Source of the DNA: an uncultured Aquimarina sp.
Lineage (GTDB): Bacteria > Bacteroidota > Bacteroidia > Flavobacteriales > Flavobacteriaceae
Length of the DNA stretch: 64,000 nucleotides
Direction of reading: 5' to 3'
Assembly: GCA_947499005.1 (NCBI GenBank)
Contig: CANMML010000015.1
Coordinates: 37,995-101,994 of the forward strand
Positions 1 through 7,423 of this stretch are shown piece after piece. The first letter of the stretch is position 1. Each line of letters opens with the position of its first letter. The notes beneath the pieces are model-generated. The model worked only from the letters and a program-made list of their open reading frames with translations. It made no database searches and was not told the DNA's origin. Both the position numbers and the translations under genes were made by a program.

Positions 1-11
1 AGAATGTTAAA

Positions 12-500
12 ATGCGTGTTTTTGGTTCATGGCTTATGGGGCTTAGTTTCATACCAGCCATTTCACATTTATTTTTTTTAAATACAGAAAAAGGTATTCC
101 TTTTATGGGACACTATGATCTGTATAATTTTGTTGTTGGCTTTGGTATACAAATTACTTGGCTTTTACTTATTGTAGGTTTTTGGTGTGGAGCTTATTTT
201 ATCTCTAGTTTACCTTCTCTTTTCATGATATTGCTTAACCTAATTGAAATATTTACAAGAGAATTAAATCTAAACCCATTGTTGAATTTTACATTCGCAA
301 TTGTGGGTGTGATTTTGATACTTTTATTGAGAAAAGTTCTAATTAAAGCAAAGTTTTTTGAAAACGAAATCCAAACTAAACTTGGCTATTTAGAAAAAGA
401 TTTAGAAGAAATGAGGGAAGCTCATCTCGAAGAAATATCTGAAAGCGAATTAACTACCTTGTTAAATAAGAACGGAATAATCTTAAAGAAAAATGAATAG
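12..500 (+). CDS. Small integral membrane protein, possibly 5'-truncated
   Basis: I do not recognise this 162-aa protein. It has about four hydrophobic segments (roughly residues 4-22, 38-58, 60-78 and 88-106) followed by a charged C-terminal tail from about residue 110 with heptad-like Leu/Glu/Lys spacing, suggesting a cytoplasmic coiled coil. The ATG at 12 is only a candidate start: the frame stays open to the left edge of the window, so the protein may begin further upstream. Its stop overlaps the start of the next gene by eight bases (ATGAATAG), which suggests translational coupling. It belongs to the accessory region left of the integrase. Confidence 0.6.
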   Translation: MRVFGSWLMGLSFIPAISHLFFLNTEKGIPFMGHYDLYNFVVGFGIQITWLLLIVGFWCGAYFISSLPSLFMILLNLIEIFTRELNLNPLLNFTFAIVGVILILLLRKVLIKAKFFENEIQTKLGYLEKDLEEMREAHLEEISESELTTLLNKNGIILKKNE

Positions 501-891
501 ATTGAATTTTAAGTTTTTAGCTCAGTTTATAAAAAAACTTTCATGTCTATTAAATAAAATAATATATTATGAAGTAGAACAAGATTACAAAAGAGTTAGT
601 GATAAGATAGAATATGTTTCTATTAAGGCTAATGAGCTAAAATTGAAAGTTACGTGTTCACAATTATTAAAGTTAGAACAAAAAAAGAGAGAGCTTCTAC
701 AAGAAATAAAAGCTTATGATGATGAGCTTAATAATAAACGATTTTTAGTAAAGGAAGAAGAATTAAAAATGCATGAACTCCTAGAATACAATAGGGTATT
801 ACGAGCAAGAAATGAAATATATAAATCAATTATAACTGAATTGAATGTTACTGATCCTAAAATTTTAAATAGGTTAAAATTAATTCCTTAA
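493..891 (+). CDS. Coiled-coil protein of unknown function
   Basis: This 132-aa protein has no family I recognise. Residues about 25-110 are rich in Lys, Glu and Leu with heptad spacing and look like one long coiled coil. There is no signal peptide; the N-terminus is basic. It overlaps the upstream membrane protein gene by eight bases, so the two probably act together, perhaps as a membrane protein and its coiled-coil partner. Its stop overlaps by four bases the stop of the convergent regulator gene at 888-1331. Confidence 0.6.
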   Translation: MNRLNFKFLAQFIKKLSCLLNKIIYYEVEQDYKRVSDKIEYVSIKANELKLKVTCSQLLKLEQKKRELLQEIKAYDDELNNKRFLVKEEELKMHELLEYNRVLRARNEIYKSIITELNVTDPKILNRLKLIP

Positions 892-1331
892 GAAGCACCT
901 TTTTTTTCTTTTTTTCCTCCATATAATGCTTTAGCTAATTCTAGTCCTTCCTTTTGCCCTTTAGCTCTTTCCGTATCTAAAACACGTACAAATTCCTCTC
1001 TTTCCATTAACAAATGTCTATGATTGCGTATTATATATAAACAAGCTTCAATATCTTGTTTGGAAATTTGACCTATTTTGAGTCTCGGTAGTTCAAGAGG
1101 GAATTCAGATTTATTATCAAGTAATTTTGTATTGCTTGTACTAGTTTCAATGAAATGATCTATATAGTAATTTAGTAATCCAATAGTAACATTACGTGGT
1201 TTTTTGGATTCTCCATTTAAAATTTTATTTACTCCATATTCTGTAATTGCACCGTCCAAGTCTTTGGATACTTTATATCCTTTAACATTATTTGATTTTA
1301 AGATTTCAACTATTTCTTTTAAATCTCTCAT
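888..1331 (-). CDS. XRE-like helix-turn-helix regulator
   Basis: This 147-aa protein begins with a compact helical domain (residues about 1-60) in which the pattern V-S-K-D-L, then I-T-E-Y-G-V-N-K-I-L-N-G-E resembles the recognition region of lambda-repressor/XRE-type domains. Residues about 95-147 are helical and charged and could be an oligomerisation region. The gene starts 31 bp from a perfect 29-bp palindrome at 1362-1390, a plausible autoregulatory operator. It is probably a regulator of the surrounding island. The fold is assigned by motif only. Confidence 0.6.
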   Translation of the reverse strand: MRDLKEIVEILKSNNVKGYKVSKDLDGAITEYGVNKILNGESKKPRNVTIGLLNYYIDHFIETSTSNTKLLDNKSEFPLELPRLKIGQISKQDIEACLYIIRNHRHLLMEREEFVRVLDTERAKGQKEGLELAKALYGGKKEKKGAS

Positions 1332-1361
1332 TTATATAAAAATACCTAAAAAAATTCCAAT

Positions 1362-1390
1362 AATAATTACACAACAGTTGTGTAATTATT
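1362..1390. promoter_or_regulatory. Perfect 29-bp palindrome, candidate operator
   Basis: Two 14-bp arms, AATAATTACACAAC and GTTGTGTAATTATT, are exact reverse complements around a single central A. A further half-site, GTTGTGTA, follows at 1398-1405. The palindrome lies just upstream of the XRE-like gene at 888-1331 (minus strand), so autoregulation by a dimeric repressor is the simplest reading. Confidence 0.6.
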
Positions 1391-1556
1391 TATAAAGTTG
1401 TGTATATTTGTTTAGGTTTTTGGTTTGGGGTTTGTATGATACCAAATATACAGATTCTTAACCTTACATCAACTTTGATAGTATAAATGAAACTTTTTTG
1501 CACAAAAAACGAATTCATGGATGAAAAATAGAGTGTCAATTATTATTTGATTGTAA

Positions 1557-1625
1557 GCATTTTTAGAAGGGCGAAACTGGTTTATTATTTTTTGCCCTAA
1601 AATATAAAGCCCTTCTAAAAAAATG
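1557..1625. repeat. Hairpin element E1
   Basis: The left arm GCATTTTTAGAAGGGC (1557-1572) pairs with the right arm GCCCTTCTAAAAAAATG (1609-1625), with two extra A residues in the right arm. The outer part resembles elements E2 and E3 (consensus arm CATTTTWAGAGTGGRG, here GAAGGG instead of GAGTGG). An internal TTTTTTGCCCT is shared with E2. The function is unknown. Confidence 0.65.
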
Positions 1626-1873
1626 TTTAAGGCTCTTACAGCTAAGTCTTATTTACTTAGCTTTTCATATCTATTTCGTGTTGTCAAAGGTTTTAAATGA
1701 AAAAGTAAAGTCAATATTTGTTAAAAGTCAAGTTTAGAAATAAGAGCCTTGATAATCAGCTATATTTTTCTAATTTTGGTGATTCACTACAAAATTGATT
1801 TTTTATAAGAAAATAAGAGAGGAATTTAACATATAACAATTGTAGCGTTATGCAATATAATTCTCACCGAGAA

Positions 1874-1962
1874 ACGACCAATTTATTTGAGCTGAATTAT
1901 AAGCAGAACGCCCACGCCGTTAATGGGGTGGGCTTCTCTTATGGCTCTGGGTGCTTGGTCGT
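1874..1962. other. Long imperfect hairpin (structured RNA or folded DNA site)
   Basis: Five paired blocks stack in order: ACGACCAA/TTGGTCGT (1874-1881 with 1955-1962), GAGC/GCTC (1889-1892 with 1944-1947), ATAAG/CTTAT (1899-1903 with 1938-1942), AGAA/TTCT (1905-1908 with 1934-1937) and GCCCAC/GTGGGC (1910-1915 with 1928-1933). They close a 12-nt loop. Single C residues at 1904 and 1909 bulge from the 5' arm. The GC-rich tip stands out in AT-rich surroundings. It ends 53 bp before the gene at 2016 and could be a leader RNA or a recombination site. Confidence 0.55.
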
Positions 1963-2015
1963 ACCTTCGGTAAGTAAGTTGGAGTTCCACCTTCATTTAT
2001 TTAAATAGGTATGGT

Positions 2016-2471
2016 ATGTCAAAAGCAAGTCTTTTTTTTAATGAAAATGAATATCCGATTTCAAATTTTGAAACTATTGTAGTGCCTAAGTCTTCAGCCT
2101 TGGTTCAAATTATGGCAGTATCTCTTTTCGGTAATCTACATTTAGTATTTAAAAATAATGTCAATGTAGAGGAATTGATTAGCAAATTATTAGAAAGAGA
2201 TTGCGATTTAAAGGGGTTTGTTAGGTTCTATCAACCAAATAAAAAAGAGGACATTAAGGTTTATGATATTCATTTTGCTTCTGGTAAGATAAAGGGGATA
2301 AGGAAAATATATAATACGGCTAAAAAGCTTGAATGTACAATTATTGATATAGAGCCAAGATTTCAAAAAATAGGAAAAGTCATAAAAGAAACAGGGTGTA
2401 GCATTATTAATACTGGCTTATGGACAAAAAATATAGATATGAGCAGCGATATTGGGTTTAGTTTTAACTAG
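2016..2471 (+). CDS. Hypothetical protein, possibly Hcp/TssD-like
   Basis: The 151-aa product has alternating hydrophobic strands and no signal peptide. Residues about 70-110 carry a pattern (F-V-R-F-Y, then a charged turn, then long beta-like strands) that reminds me of the second half of Bacteroidota Hcp/TssD tube proteins. The usual N-terminal Hcp signature is not evident. Known biology of type VI and related contractile systems makes an Hcp-like gene beside a PAAR gene reasonable, but the assignment rests on context as much as sequence. An ATG at 2011 is not in frame; 2016 is the chosen start. Confidence 0.45.
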   Translation: MSKASLFFNENEYPISNFETIVVPKSSALVQIMAVSLFGNLHLVFKNNVNVEELISKLLERDCDLKGFVRFYQPNKKEDIKVYDIHFASGKIKGIRKIYNTAKKLECTIIDIEPRFQKIGKVIKETGCSIINTGLWTKNIDMSSDIGFSFN

Positions 2472-2525
2472 AGTGTTTAAAATGAATGCTCTAAATACAA
2501 TAAAATTTAAGTTGGTTACTTAAAT

Positions 2526-2612
2526 GCATTTTAGAGTGGGGTTTGTTTAGGTTCAATTACACTTCTTTTTGCCCTCTATAAGCAAATGTGTAATTCCCCA
2601 CTCTTAAAATGC
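2526..2612. repeat. Hairpin element E2
   Basis: The left arm GCATTTTAGAGTGGGG (2526-2541) pairs with CCCCACTCTTAAAATGC (2596-2612), leaving one unpaired base. A second nested stem AATTACAC/GTGTAATT (2555-2562 with 2588-2595) stacks directly on the right arm, leaving a 13-nt bulge on the left. The arms match E3 closely and E1 less so. Confidence 0.7.
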
Positions 2613-2754
2613 TCACATATATGTATCGTTTTATAGCTGTTTCAATATTGTATCAAAATTAAATTTAATAAAAATAATATTAAACAATTGAAATATAATG
2701 CATTACATAACGTTTTAGTCTAGAACTAATCATTATGATTTTTTGTAGTAATAA

Positions 2755-2846
2755 TACATTTTTAGAGTGGAGTTGTTAGTTTTTTTGTGCTTTACCCCCC
2801 ACTAAGACCCCCAAACAACTTGCGTAAGCTCCACTCGTAAAATGTA
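2755..2846. repeat. Hairpin element E3
   Basis: The left arm TACATTTTTAGAGTGGAG (2755-2772) pairs with CTCCACTCGTAAAATGTA (2829-2846) with two mismatches. A nested stem AGTTGTT/AACAACT (2771-2777 with 2814-2820) leaves an 8-nt bulge on the right. The outer arms share the GAGTGG core with E2. It ends 25 bp before the PAAR gene. Confidence 0.7.
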
Positions 2847-2871
2847 TAAGAACTAATCAATACAGTAAACA

Positions 2872-3696
2872 ATGAAACAAATTGCTACAGTAGGAGACAC
2901 ACATGTTTGTCCGATGGTTACAGGAACAGTGCCGCATATTGGAGGAACTATAATATCGGGGTCTCCAAAAATTTTATTAAACAATAAGCCCGTTGCTCGA
3001 ATGGGTGATAAATGTATTTGCACTGGTTGCGGAATGGTTTGCACTATTGTACAAGGGGATGCTAATGTTTTAGTCGATGGTGTGCCAATAGCTTATGCAG
3101 GCTGTATGACTTCACATGGCGGAGTAATTACGTCGGGACAACCAAATGCACTTATAACAGGAAATAAACCGCCTAATATTGTAACAATGCCATTAGAGGA
3201 AATACCTTTTCCTAGTATCTACTTAATTGATAAAATTTTTGCATCAAAGAAAATTAAAGAAACACAAACAAATATTGAGAAGATCAAAGAAGCTGCTTAT
3301 TCGGATGATGAAAACATTTCAATTTCTAGTGATTTAGCCTTAGATCAATTCGTGAAATTTGCGCAAGACTTGGAAACAAAAGACTTTGTTCAAAAATGTA
3401 AGGAAGTATATCCTAAAAAAATCGACCAAAAATCCTTTGAGATTTTACACGATAAAGCCAAAAATAATCAGATTATTCAACCTACTGTAACAAGTTCTAA
3501 GGGGTATGTGCCAAAAGATATTCACTATAGTTTTAAAAATGGTACACATACAATTCAAGTCACCGAACGTATTATAAAAGCGTCTAAAGAATCAGAAAGC
3601 GACCATGATTATCTAATGAAAGGCTTAGGAGATTCTTTTCATGATTATATAGGCTATCTATTACAAAATGATTTTAACTTCAAAACAGGTGCATAA
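2872..3696 (+). CDS. PAAR-domain protein with C-terminal extension (putative effector or spike tip)
   Basis: Residues 1 to about 100 are a PAAR domain: a short Gly/Pro-rich repeat protein with G-D-T-H-V-C-P, G-S-P-K-I-L-L-N, A-R-M-G-D-K-C and a final G-Q-P-N-A-L-I-T-G. PAAR proteins form the sharp tip of type VI and other contractile spikes. Residues about 110-274 form an extension of no family I know, where a toxin or adaptor domain would sit. There is no signal peptide, as expected for spike cargo. The stop overlaps the next start (TAATG), so the two genes are translationally coupled. Confidence 0.85.
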   Translation: MKQIATVGDTHVCPMVTGTVPHIGGTIISGSPKILLNNKPVARMGDKCICTGCGMVCTIVQGDANVLVDGVPIAYAGCMTSHGGVITSGQPNALITGNKPPNIVTMPLEEIPFPSIYLIDKIFASKKIKETQTNIEKIKEAAYSDDENISISSDLALDQFVKFAQDLETKDFVQKCKEVYPKKIDQKSFEILHDKAKNNQIIQPTVTSSKGYVPKDIHYSFKNGTHTIQVTERIIKASKESESDHDYLMKGLGDSFHDYIGYLLQNDFNFKTGA

Positions 3697-4649
3697 TGAT
3701 TAGAAAAAAACTATTGGATTTGCTTATCGATAAATCTGAAATGACGGCTACAGCCGATGTTAATGGTGAAGTACATGAACTGACTATGCCTATTGGTGGG
3801 AGTAAATTGGTTTATGAGCCTTTAAGACCAATGAAAGAACATCAATACTTTTATTATTGTTATGTGACAGATGAATTTGTTAATGATTGTTCCTACGCTC
3901 TTACTGTTATTGCTAAATTTGATTTAAAGCGATATTATGAATCACAAGACCCTCAAGTAAATGAAGTAATTCAGAGAGTTGAAGATATAACTGCTATTGG
4001 TTTAGATGGTAATGGGGAACCCATTACAGGCTGGCATCAAAGAAGGATAATTGATGAAGTAAGAAAAGATACTAATGATGGAGCTTTTATGGATAGATTA
4101 TTAGGGACATACCGCTATTTTGAACATGAATTAAAAGAGGATCATAAATTAAATGTTAAATCTCAAAGTATTAATGAAGTAATACATAATGAAATGCTAG
4201 TTTGCGAGCAAAATGTAAATATTTCATTAGAAGAAGATTTTATGACCTATATAAGAGATATAGGGGCGTTTACAAGAGAAAAGGATGTTACATTTCCGCA
4301 TTCGGTCGTCAATGAAGAAATGGCTGAATTTGATAACATACGAACAGGTATAGGTGCAATTTCTTTATTCATTCCAGTTGGGAAGTCTTATAAAATTGCT
4401 CAAACATTTGTAGATTATATAACGGGAGCAGTTGGTGTAAGTAGTTTGTTTTTACCTGCGTCAAATTATTTTGACTTAAGAGGGCCAGTAAAGCTATCGA
4501 AAGTGACTAAGAATATATATATAAATAATGAAGGTAGAACTTTAGAGGAAAAAGAATATGACCCTATACTAAAAAAAGATGTAGAAATTCCTATATATGA
4601 ATTAACTCAATCAGAAAATAATAATGATGAAATTGAAATCTATTATTAA
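3696..4649 (+). CDS. Unknown protein coupled to the PAAR gene
   Basis: This 317-aa protein is unfamiliar. The first 200 residues look soluble with mixed alpha/beta character. Residues about 208-258 hold two hydrophobic stretches, around G-I-G-A-I-S-L-F-I-P and Y-I-T-G-A-V-G-V-S-S-L-F-L-P, that could insert in a membrane. It overlaps the PAAR gene by one base and the following lipoprotein gene by 26 bases. Position suggests an effector, a split effector subunit or a chaperone of the PAAR protein; membrane insertion would fit a pore-forming toxin. These roles are inferences. Confidence 0.65.
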   Translation: MIRKKLLDLLIDKSEMTATADVNGEVHELTMPIGGSKLVYEPLRPMKEHQYFYYCYVTDEFVNDCSYALTVIAKFDLKRYYESQDPQVNEVIQRVEDITAIGLDGNGEPITGWHQRRIIDEVRKDTNDGAFMDRLLGTYRYFEHELKEDHKLNVKSQSINEVIHNEMLVCEQNVNISLEEDFMTYIRDIGAFTREKDVTFPHSVVNEEMAEFDNIRTGIGAISLFIPVGKSYKIAQTFVDYITGAVGVSSLFLPASNYFDLRGPVKLSKVTKNIYINNEGRTLEEKEYDPILKKDVEIPIYELTQSENNNDEIEIYY

Positions 4650-5244
4650 TAAAAATATAGTCTTTTTATTATTCGGTATTCTTTTGTTTTCATGTGCAAA
4701 ACCTACAAGAATTCCTTTATTAGTATCAAGTGCTTTTTTGCAAAATATTGATACTATTAAAGTTTACAATCCTTATCAATTTGATAATGGCGTTAATCAA
4801 ATATCATTTAGTAATCTACCTGAAAATTTAAGAAAGATGAAAGGTGATCCAAGAAAAGCATCTGATACATGGAATAAGATAAGAAACGTTTACGGGGGAA
4901 GTAGTATTATTAATGTTGATTCAATTGATAAATCAAAAATTGTAGTCCACAGAAGAATTGAAAATTGGATTAATAAAGAAGGTAAGTTAATTAACAATCC
5001 AACAAATATTAAAGAGTTTAAAGAATTAATGTCAAATGAAGGTATAAATCATACAGATTATGAAATTTTTAAAGAAAAACAAATTGAATGGACTGGTGGT
5101 ACTAAAAGTGATTACTTGGAATTAAAATACATGGGAACAATTAATTGTGTTACAATAAATAAAAAAGGAAATATTCGTATTAGTACTTATTTAGAATCTC
5201 AAATCGATTATTGGAAATCAAGAGGTAAACATTTTACGGAGTAA
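4624..5244 (+). CDS. Lipoprotein, paralogue 1 (candidate immunity protein)
   Basis: A 206-aa protein with a basic N-terminus, a hydrophobic stretch and a lipobox ending L-L-F-S-C (Cys about residue 24), so it should be a periplasmic or outer-membrane lipoprotein. It is clearly related to the next gene: both carry L-V-S-S-x-(F/Y)-L-x-N-I-D-(T/S)-I-K after the Cys and share the block F-K-E-L-(M/L)-x-x-E-G further on. Its start overlaps the preceding gene by 26 bases. Lipoproteins after contractile-system effectors are often immunity proteins; that role is inferred here. Confidence 0.75.
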   Translation: MMKLKSIINKNIVFLLFGILLFSCAKPTRIPLLVSSAFLQNIDTIKVYNPYQFDNGVNQISFSNLPENLRKMKGDPRKASDTWNKIRNVYGGSSIINVDSIDKSKIVVHRRIENWINKEGKLINNPTNIKEFKELMSNEGINHTDYEIFKEKQIEWTGGTKSDYLELKYMGTINCVTINKKGNIRISTYLESQIDYWKSRGKHFTE

Positions 5245-5257
5245 TAATTTTATTAAA

Positions 5258-5833
5258 ATGAAATTATCAGTTATTTCAAAAAATAAGTATTGTTTTTTTG
5301 TGTTATGTGGGTTCGTTTTTTCATGTAACGAGCCATCTAATATTACGATTTTAGTTTCTAGTGATTACTTAACAAATATAGATTCAATTAAAACGCAAAC
5401 ACCGTATAGAGTTTTGAATGCAGGACATGGTTATCGTTTATCAAATTTACCAACAAAATTAAGAGATAAAAGAGATAGTAAATATAAATACGATGCTTGG
5501 GACGAAATTACAGAAAAATATAAAGCAGAAAGTACAGTTCATATTGATACAATTTCAGATTCAAAAATTGAAATAGGAAGATATACAGTTAAATGGCTAT
5601 ACGATAATAATAATCAATCAGTTGAAAAGAGAATTAGTATAAGCGAATTTAAAGAATTGTTAAATAAAGAAGGTGTAAAGTCGGAAGACTATAAAATTAT
5701 TAAAGAAAAGGAAGTTGAATATGATGGAAATATAAAAAATACAATTTTACATATTCAGTATAAAGGTACTTTTAATAGGGTAGGAATATCTCGTAAAGGA
5801 GAAATAACTGTAGATACTGATTTGATACAATAG
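5258..5833 (+). CDS. Lipoprotein, paralogue 2 (candidate immunity protein)
   Basis: A 191-aa lipoprotein (lipobox V-F-S-C, Cys about residue 23) that lies 13 bp after its paralogue and has the same layout: a conserved block after the Cys, a central W-containing segment, then F-K-E-L-L-x-K-E-G and a final beta-rich part ending in a short I-S-R-K-G motif. The two copies have diverged considerably, so the duplication is not recent. A rho-independent terminator at 5891-5918 closes the operon. Confidence 0.75.
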   Translation: MKLSVISKNKYCFFVLCGFVFSCNEPSNITILVSSDYLTNIDSIKTQTPYRVLNAGHGYRLSNLPTKLRDKRDSKYKYDAWDEITEKYKAESTVHIDTISDSKIEIGRYTVKWLYDNNNQSVEKRISISEFKELLNKEGVKSEDYKIIKEKEVEYDGNIKNTILHIQYKGTFNRVGISRKGEITVDTDLIQ

Positions 5834-5890
5834 ATAAGTTAATTAAAACTTGGGGGATTGCAATAAGTTTAGTCTTTTATTGCAGTCGTT

Positions 5891-5918
5891 AAGGAGTGCT
5901 CAGTGCACTCCTTTTTTT
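5891..5918 (+). terminator. Rho-independent terminator
   Basis: AAGGAGTGC (5891-5899) pairs perfectly with GCACTCCTT (5905-5913) around a short loop and is followed by a T run to 5918. It ends the PAAR/lipoprotein operon. A second, weaker stem, TGCAATAA/TTATTGCA, lies just upstream at about 5860-5885. Confidence 0.85.
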
Positions 5919-5927
5919 CTTTTAATT

Positions 5928-6110
5928 TTAAATTGGAGGTAATACCGAGATAGATTTTTTATGCAAGTAGCGCCATAGATTTAAAAACACCTTTGCGTCG
6001 TTGTAACAGTGCTGTGACAAAACATTTTCCCTGCTGAGATAGTAAAGTATATCACTTTCGTCTAAATTTAAAGCACCTGTATTATAAGAAAGATAATCAG
6101 TTTTAGAATT
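5928..6110 (-). pseudogene. Possible fragment of a degraded gene
   Basis: On the minus strand an open frame of about 60 codons runs from after a TGA (6111-6113) to a TAA at 5928-5930. The translation has protein-like composition, with N-L-D-E-S-D-I-L-Y-Y-L-S and F-L-N-L-W-R-Y-L-H, but no start codon of its own near the left end of the frame. It may be the 3' remnant of a gene broken by insertion. I do not recognise the family. Confidence 0.25.
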
Positions 6111-6138
6111 TCATGAATGAAAATATAAAAAATAGTAT

Positions 6139-7335
6139 ATGCAGCTAAAAACCACTTCAAAATTACTCTTTGTAGTTCTATTTTTCTCGTGTAACCAAAT
6201 TCGAAAAAAAGATAATTGCCTTGAGCTTGAAGAAAAATTGATTCAAGAAAACAAATTAAAAGACAAAGAAATAAGTCGTTTGAGTATTGAAAATCTTAAA
6301 CTGAAAGATAGAATTTCTAATATTGAAAGCTCCTCTGGTAATTTTGTAAAGAGGGAGTATATCAATTTTACCTTAACCACAAGAAGTAATCTTGTAGAGT
6401 CAATATTTAAAGAATTAGATTTCGATAAGTTCGATTTCTACCGTCAATTAACAAATTTAAATGGAGGAAGAATATATGATGATTTTAAAGAAGCATGGGT
6501 GCAGAATAGTTTAGATGTAGTTAAATTCATGTGGCATAGTATTGATGATCGTAGTACAGAAAGTATTAAATCGTTATTTCCTTTAAAGGACAGAAATAAG
6601 TTTTTTAGATTTTTATCCAATAACGAATCATATAAAAAATCAGGATTAGCTGCGATTGTTCAAGGTCTTATTTTTACTTACGAAGAAATTAACGAAAATG
6701 AAGAAAAAAGATCTTTGTTTTCTGAATTCGAAGAATGTCTCTACACTAATGATGATGAAAATAAGCTTATTTCTGATTCTCCATGCAACGAAATTTTAAG
6801 CGAATTCATTGCTACAGATAGGGTAAAAAACTTATTGAATGGGCTTAATTATTCTGAACTTAGAAATCAACAAGGCGATTTCACATCGGAAAGAGTTTTT
6901 TATGTTTACTCATTTTGGGCAAGGCGCTTTCAAGAGAAAAATGACAAACTGGTTTATAATATTTTAAAAGATTTGCAAAATGTGGTTTTTGATAATCCTG
7001 AAGCTTTTTTTGAAAGAAGAATCTTTTTGAGCAAATTCCTTTCAACCTTCATTTATGATGGTTACGAAGATGAAGAAAACAAATCTCCTGAATTGATGAA
7101 ATTATTTTTCTCAGAAAGATTGATAAATAATATAAAATTGAATGCCACTCACTATAAACCTATTATGGATATTCAAAACAAAGATTTTTTGTATAACTGG
7201 GGAAATCTAAGAATTGTATTTGACGAAAAGTTAGATAGAGCTTGTTATGTTGAAAGTAAAACTGATAGCGGCTGTTTTAGTTTTGAACTTATTAGCACCG
7301 AAGATGGTTATAAAATTGATGAAATAATTTTTTAA
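6139..7335 (+). CDS. Lipoprotein with N-terminal coiled coil
   Basis: This 398-aa protein has a short signal ending in L-F-F-S-C (Cys about residue 18), so it is a predicted lipoprotein. Residues about 28-65 (E-E-K-L-I-Q-E-N-K... L-K-L-K-D-R) form a coiled coil, and the remainder is largely helical with no motif I know. It is monocistronic between a terminator and the convergent integrase gene. The function is unknown; it is accessory cargo of the island. Confidence 0.7.
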   Translation: MQLKTTSKLLFVVLFFSCNQIRKKDNCLELEEKLIQENKLKDKEISRLSIENLKLKDRISNIESSSGNFVKREYINFTLTTRSNLVESIFKELDFDKFDFYRQLTNLNGGRIYDDFKEAWVQNSLDVVKFMWHSIDDRSTESIKSLFPLKDRNKFFRFLSNNESYKKSGLAAIVQGLIFTYEEINENEEKRSLFSEFEECLYTNDDENKLISDSPCNEILSEFIATDRVKNLLNGLNYSELRNQQGDFTSERVFYVYSFWARRFQEKNDKLVYNILKDLQNVVFDNPEAFFERRIFLSKFLSTFIYDGYEDEENKSPELMKLFFSERLINNIKLNATHYKPIMDIQNKDFLYNWGNLRIVFDEKLDRACYVESKTDSGCFSFELISTEDGYKIDEIIF

Positions 7336-7423
7336 TAATTATAGTAGACCTTTTTACTGAATTAATTATCAATATTATAAGCTAAAAGTTGAGAATAAAG
7401 ATTTTTATCTGTAATAAGGGGCA

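Larger units (their letters stand above)
1332..2015. other. 684-bp gene-less region with structured DNA
   Basis: I see no credible gene here. The region contains the 29-bp palindrome (1362-1390), hairpin element E1 (1557-1625) and a long imperfect hairpin (1874-1962) just upstream of the next gene. TATATTTG at 1403-1410 matches the Bacteroidota -7 consensus on the plus strand, but no good -33 element or nearby plus-strand gene goes with it. Confidence 0.6.
2472..2871. other. 400-bp gene-less region carrying two hairpin elements
   Basis: No coding region is visible on either strand. The stretch holds E2 (2526-2612) and E3 (2755-2846). A shorter related hairpin, TAGAG...CTCTA with an internal TTTAAAATG, follows the stop of the preceding gene at about 2470-2494. 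Confidence 0.6.

Noticed and set aside
1874..1962. Retron msr-msd RNA
   Set aside because: A long hairpin is present, but no reverse transcriptase gene follows and no conserved branching G arrangement is recognisable.
1557..2846. Integron attC sites as an explanation for the hairpins
   Set aside because: The hairpins have bulged stems, but no R-box of the GTTRRRY/RYYYAAC type is at their ends, and no integron integrase is in the window.
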